From: an uncultured Alistipes sp.
GTDB taxonomy: Bacteria > Bacteroidota > Bacteroidia > Bacteroidales > Rikenellaceae
Length of the DNA: 64,000 nt
Reading direction: 5' to 3'
Assembly: GCA_947623965.1 (NCBI GenBank)
Contig: CANQIF010000006.1
Location: 62,001 to 126,000 of the forward strand
Position numbers and translations under genes: made by a program. How positions within the stretch are numbered: the first letter of the stretch is position 1; every line of letters begins with the position of its first letter. The notes under the pieces are model-generated. The model saw only the letters and a list, made by a program, of their open reading frames with translations, was not told where the DNA came from and did not search any database. Positions 63,201-64,000 of this stretch are shown here, piece after piece.

Positions 63201-64000
63201 CCGAACCTTCGTATTCAACGCTTTGACGGCATCCTCGACTTGGTCGAGCGTCTCGAATCCATCAACGTCTTTCATCTCCTTGGCAATCTCGGACTTGCTG
63301 AGGCGCTGCTCTTGCAAGACCTTTCCGTAGGATGCTCCGCGAGCACCGAAATGCGTTTCGTCGATAATCAGCAGGTCGATCCGATGTTCAAACACCTCTT
63401 TGTGTTTCTCCTTTATATCATCGCCCTGCAAATCCTGCAATGTCAGAAACAATGCTACTTTTTTGCCTGCTGCGAGCGTATCAGCGACAATCGTATCGCT
63501 TCTTTGCAACGATGTGCTGTCGAGGTATTTGTAATCGGCAAAATTGATATGACTCTCAACAGTCTTTTTCCACTCCTCTTTTACATCCGCCTTTGCGGAG
63601 ACGACAACAACAAACGTTGCATCAATCTCTTTGGCGCAGCACATCGCCGTAAACGATTTGCCGAAGCGCATGACGGCATACAGCAGCAGGTTTGTGCGTC
63701 CGGCGGCAACTGCCGTCTTGAAATTGTCGATGACCAGTCGTTGATTATCGCGCGGAGAGTAATTCTCTTTACGCTCGTAGGTCAATGTTTGCGGCAGGCG
63801 GTCGGGGGTATATAATTGATATTTGCCGTTCTTTTCGAAGGCGCTTTGCTGAATATCCGCTATTGCCTCGTTCAGATCCGCAATCGTAGCACCTTCAAAA
63901 AATTCTTTTGAATAGTAAGGCAAATACCCAAAAGTATCGGGTTGCAGCCTCGTTCTGCCTTTCTCTTGCTCCAAGAACGTATGGACTGCAAAATCGCGGA
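60270..64000 (-). CDS. Single-chain restriction enzyme: SF2 helicase fused to N6-adenine methyltransferase, 5' end beyond window
   Basis: The frame is open to the right edge (codons before the TTG at 63974 read RDFAVHTF), so at least 1243 codons are visible and the N-terminus is missing. Helicase motifs from TTG numbering: LLYAVMRFGKSFTAMCCAKE (Walker A GKS), LLIIDETHFGARG (DEAH-like), LHLSGTPYR (motif III), VNRMLTGTTVPQWDTMLYLK. A spacer rich in Asp/Pro/Gln (about 655-690) leads to the methyltransferase: FLDIASKQGEFSIALYKQFG (motif I) and FDVIIGNPPYQAN (motif IV NPPY, N6-adenine), then a target-recognition region (about 1000-1220). The order helicase-methylase-specificity is that of type ISP or Eco57I-like enzymes; a nuclease would be in the missing N-terminus. 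Confidence 0.85.
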   Translation of the reverse strand, partial: RDFAVHTFLEQEKGRTRLQPDTFGYLPYYSKEFFEGATIADLNEAIADIQQSAFEKNGKYQLYTPDRLPQTLTYERKENYSPRDNQRLVIDNFKTAVAAGRTNLLLYAVMRFGKSFTAMCCAKEIDATFVVVVSAKADVKEEWKKTVESHINFADYKYLDSTSLQRSDTIVADTLAAGKKVALFLTLQDLQGDDIKEKHKEVFEHRIDLLIIDETHFGARGASYGKVLQEQRLSKSEIAKEMKDVDGFETLDQVEDAVKALNTKVRLHLSGTPYRILMSDEFQKEDIVGFVQFTDIIEAQKQWDDAHLKDDDCNEWDNPYYGFPQMIRFAFNPNASSMRKMEEMRKSSITCAFSELFRPHSMTCQADGSHRQFMHEPEILDLLEVIDGTKEDENLLGFLDYSKIKEGKMCRHIVCVLPFRASCDAMAALIQNNMGCFKNLGEYEIINIAGFDDERKYKTTEDVKRTIKACEERNRKTLTLTVNRMLTGTTVPQWDTMLYLKGTASPQEYDQAIFRLQNQYIMTFKDESGKTIKYNMKPQTLLVDFDPNRIFRLQELKSQFYNVNTEVQGNTRLKERIAKELSVSPIIVLNKHKLQEATPINITDAVREYSRTRSILDDASEIPADVALLEDADILKVIHGIAPIDAKNGLQIKPTEGDGDDMDIPDTTDDPKNDAEPHADSDTQPAQPDQPAEAEEDDKLEKRLAAYYARILFFAFLTESTVKSLEDVIAQIPATEDNRRIAKHLGLNAEVLTLIQNKSNPFILRKFDYKIENTNDLMRDDSLQPVERVEVAMRKFGRLSDSEVVTPVKVADEMVAILPLEELSAKEGARFLDIASKQGEFSIALYKQFGEKVKDSLYAIPTSKLTYEFTRKVYTLLGVPVENIFADFTSYDLIGENNEEIITQLKDMKFDVIIGNPPYQANDGSGASSDAAAPIYQKFVEQAEVMQAKYIDLIMPSKWMVGGRTELNDFRNAMQQDKHLRIMIDYENAAICFPTLHVDGGICYFLRDNTYEDKIDYTFIANDGTANKAQSLTSKYSSYIIRDSRIISILDKTSVDNKFSSIVSRTKPFGIRKDLFNNPEKYANANLQERQFEGALKIYGVKGIKGGARRTEGYVNPELATDRYQAIDKYKIFFTTTYSTNATIPPSPIKAAPKEICTETFLLIGPFDTQQERDNCFAFMKTRLFLFLLYYGHGTMQVNQNVFDLIPLLDFTKSWTDAELYEKYGLSSDEIAFIDSMIKPME

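Overview
The window looks like a chromosomal segment of a GC-rich Bacteroidales, most like Alistipes. Pointers are Bacteroidetes-type promoters (TTTG, about 19-21 bases, TAnnTTTG), a short 286-residue primary sigma factor, the rarity of Shine-Dalgarno sites, and the gene families present. The assignment is inference; no rRNA, tRNA or CRISPR array was seen.

Layout. (a) 1-1136: an AT-rich DUF262/GmrSD-type gene running off the left edge, apparently the end of an acquired island. (b) 1.2-48.5 kb: GC-rich core chromosome: rsmE, a split chromate transporter, a small membrane protein, an RlmI-like methyltransferase, a U32 protease-like RNA-modification protein, serS, a small 2[4Fe-4S] ferredoxin, the KDO operon kdsB-kdsA-kdsD, lon, valS, rnhA, an MsbA-like exporter, a TraR/DksA protein, ileS, a Nudix hydrolase, an AAEx-type transporter, a BlaI/BlaR-like pair, rpoD, an HtrA protease, an outer-membrane biogenesis cluster (OstA/LptA-like, SurA, PPIase-like lipoprotein), a CPBP protease, parA-parB, a DUF5683 protein, an MltD-like transglycosylase and mnmE. 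The spacers are filled by a modular GC-rich hairpin repeat with AT-rich 8-base tails (ten clusters), plus minisatellite-like GC spacers. (c) 48.6-53.4 kb: head of an integrative element inserted just beyond the mnmE terminator: a protein with four tandem HTH-like segments, tyrosine integrase, a membrane-anchored protein, an excisionase-like HTH protein and a RecA-like ATPase. (d) 53.4-54.3 kb: about 1 kb without a convincing gene but with inverted repeats. (e) 54.3-64 kb: an AT-rich defence island, all on the minus strand: a helicase-methyltransferase restriction enzyme (cut by the right edge), a RelA/SpoT-type synthetase, then a RhuM gene, two reverse transcriptases and a putative ncRNA.

The most striking part is (e). 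The two reverse transcriptase genes overlap by ATGA and match the two-RT type 3 defence-associated reverse transcriptase (DRT3) arrangement. Immediately 3' of the second RT gene the same strand carries a structured, terminator-ended stretch with a CACACACA run at 54402-54409, which would suit a DRT3 template RNA. RhuM sits 6 bases upstream of drt3a and may be an extra component. The RelA/SpoT-type gene sits 20 bases downstream of the restriction enzyme gene and ends in its own terminator, giving a second two-gene defence unit.
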